Of a stretch of 6,356 nt of DNA, positions 5,201-6,356 are shown in pieces. The position numbers and the translations under genes were made by a program. The DNA comes from Anaerolineaceae bacterium (lineage in GTDB: Bacteria; Chloroflexota; Anaerolineae; Anaerolineales; Villigracilaceae). Below the pieces are notes generated by a model, which saw only the letters and a list, made by a program, of their open reading frames with translations, ran no database searches and was not told the DNA's origin. Every line of letters starts with the position of its first letter. Positions within the stretch are counted from its first letter, which is position 1. The DNA lies in contig VFKQ01000222.1 of the NCBI GenBank assembly GCA_009885445.1, forward strand, positions 1 to 6,356, read 5' to 3'.

Positions 5201-6250
5201 TTACAGACCGAGCGCAGACATCCACGCGGCGAGGGCGGCTTCGAGTTCCGCGGCGGGGGCGGGGAAGTAGCCCACGTCGAGGACATTGTCGTTGACCATC
5301 GTCAGATAGAAGTAGATGAAGGCGGCCACCTGGGGCTTGTCTTGCATGACCTTCGCATCAGAGTAGATAAACAGCGGGCGGGAGATCGGGTAGGTGCCGT
5401 CGTTCACAGTCGCTTCGGAGGGCGCAACGCCTTCCACGGCAACGGCTTTCAACGCGCCTTGATTCTCGTTGTAGTAGGCGAAGCCAAAGTAACCAATGGC
5501 GTACTTGGAACCTTCGACGCCTTGCACGAGCACATTGTCATCTTCAGAGAACTGGCCGCCAGAGCCAAGCAATGCGGCTTCACCAGCGACGAGGTCGGCT
5601 TTGCCATCTACGTTGAGGTAGAGGGGGGCAACGATCACTTCGTTGAAGTAGTCGAAGGTGCCGCTATCTGCGCCTGGGCCGTAGACTACAATTGCCTCGG
5701 CGGGGAAGGAGGAGTCTACTTCGTTCCACATCGTGTATTGGGCAGTGAAGATCTTGCCAAGTTGTTCCTTGGTCAGGGCGGTAACGAAGTCATTATCTGC
5801 GCTGACGACGACCGTCAGCGCATCGGTGCCGACGCGGAAGGCAATCGGGGTGCGGCCAATCGCGGCGCAGGCTTCCACTTCGCTATCCTTGATCTTGCGC
5901 GAAGCGTTGGCAATGTCGGTCTCGCCTTTGGTGCAGAAGCGCTCGAAGCCGCCGCCAGTGCCGATGCTATCCACGGTGATGTTGCCGGTGTAGCCTTCCT
6001 GTTGGAAAAGCTCGGCCATGCGCTCGGAGAGCGGGAAGACCGTGGAGGAACCAGCGGTGATCACGTCGCCGGTCACATTGCCGGGCATGTACATTTCCAT
6101 CGGGTCAATGGTGGGGGGGACGGTGGTCGCAGAGACCTTGGTAGGCGCGGCGACAGTGGGGGGAACCACGGTGGTCGCGGGGGCGCAAGCGGCCAGAGCC
6201 AGGCTCAGGGCCAACAGCGCAAACAGGGACGAACGTACAGTTTTGGTCAT
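5201..6250 (-). CDS. pstS: Phosphate-binding lipoprotein PstS
   Basis: A substrate-binding protein that captures phosphate outside the membrane and delivers it to PstC-PstA. From the ATG at 6250 (AAAGGAG at 6266-6260) it has 349 residues; an in-frame ATG at 6277 has no good ribosome site. The signal peptide is basic then hydrophobic, ending in lipobox L19-A-A-C22, so it should be a lipid-anchored lipoprotein. Residues 23-50 are a Thr/Pro/Val-rich flexible tether. The phosphate-binding loops are visible: ITAGSSTVFPLSE (67-70 GSST), GTGGGFERFC (97-106), TDIANASRKI (111-120) and GADSGTFDYF (S196-G197-T198). C106 and C128 could form a disulfide. It is the first gene of the operon, preceded by a possible PHO box. 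Confidence 0.97.
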   Translation of the reverse strand: MTKTVRSSLFALLALSLALAACAPATTVVPPTVAAPTKVSATTVPPTIDPMEMYMPGNVTGDVITAGSSTVFPLSERMAELFQQEGYTGNITVDSIGTGGGFERFCTKGETDIANASRKIKDSEVEACAAIGRTPIAFRVGTDALTVVVSADNDFVTALTKEQLGKIFTAQYTMWNEVDSSFPAEAIVVYGPGADSGTFDYFNEVIVAPLYLNVDGKADLVAGEAALLGSGGQFSEDDNVLVQGVEGSKYAIGYFGFAYYNENQGALKAVAVEGVAPSEATVNDGTYPISRPLFIYSDAKVMQDKPQVAAFIYFYLTMVNDNVLDVGYFPAPAAELEAALAAWMSALGL

Positions 6251-6309
6251 TTCTTTTTTCTCCTTTAGGGTTGTCATGGCAGTATCTTATCAATACCCTC
6301 TTAATGCCA

Positions 6310-6338
6310 TTGGAAGAGCAGGTTAACGTCTGGTAAAC
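6310..6338 (-). promoter_or_regulatory. Possible PHO box upstream of pstS
   Basis: On the minus strand GTTTACC (6338-6332) and GTTAACC (6327-6321) are spaced exactly 11 bp, and a poor third unit CTTCCAA follows in phase (6316-6310). Direct repeats of GTTCACC-like heptamers at 11-bp spacing are the known binding pattern of PhoP/PhoB-type regulators in several phyla; each good unit here differs from GTTCACC at one base. The box lies about 70 bp upstream of the pstS start codon. No -10 hexamer is clearly placed; TAAGAT (6289-6284) is a weak candidate. Confidence 0.4.
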
Positions 6339-6356
6339 AAAACCTCCTGCACAGGC

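Noticed and set aside
5342..6268. 308-codon open frame on the plus strand opposite pstS
   Set aside because: The product is Gly/Val/His-rich with no recognisable domain and is antisense to a certain pstS; it reflects codon bias of pstS.

Overview
All genes read on the minus strand. The window is a high-affinity phosphate uptake (Pst/PhoU) locus, in transcription order pstS, pstC, pstA, pstB, a vapBC-type toxin-antitoxin pair, phoU and a thioredoxin-type arsenate reductase (arsC). At the left edge lies what looks like the 5' tip of a tRNA-Pro gene with its own promoter. The moderately GC-rich coding style, the Thr/Pro/Val-rich lipoprotein tether on PstS, the long PstA and the CACRAAGKN hairpin repeats resemble environmental Chloroflexota (Anaerolineae-like). 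That is a style-based guess; no phylogenetic marker is in the window.

Right to left: 6251-6356 is the pstS leader, with two 11-bp-spaced GTTWACC units resembling a PHO box. PstS (6250-5201) is a lipoprotein phosphate-binding protein. An 86-bp gap with a large imperfect hairpin follows, then PstC (5114-4206) and PstA (4213-2972), which overlap by 8 bp. A second copy of the same hairpin family lies between pstA and pstB (2873-2091). Together these genes encode a complete phosphate ABC importer: binding protein, two permeases and ATPase.

Between pstB and phoU sits an RHH antitoxin/PIN toxin pair (2032-1336) with its own TATAAT promoter and candidate operator repeats. Immediately after the toxin gene, just upstream of phoU, is a 13-14-codon remnant of a second pstB 3' end (1325-1281). 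The toxin-antitoxin cassette is thus bracketed by two related but non-identical pstB tails, each followed 16-17 bp after its stop by TATAAT. The differences over the conserved tail are mostly at third codon positions, so the remnant looks like the end of a diverged, once-functional pstB and not a fresh copy of the present one.

phoU (1229-549) overlaps arsC (552-133) in an ATGA junction. PhoU should restrain Pst uptake and PHO signalling, and ArsC would deal with arsenate entering as a phosphate mimic. The gene content is mostly conventional. The unusual parts are the scar around vapBC, the paired hairpins, and the extended PstA.
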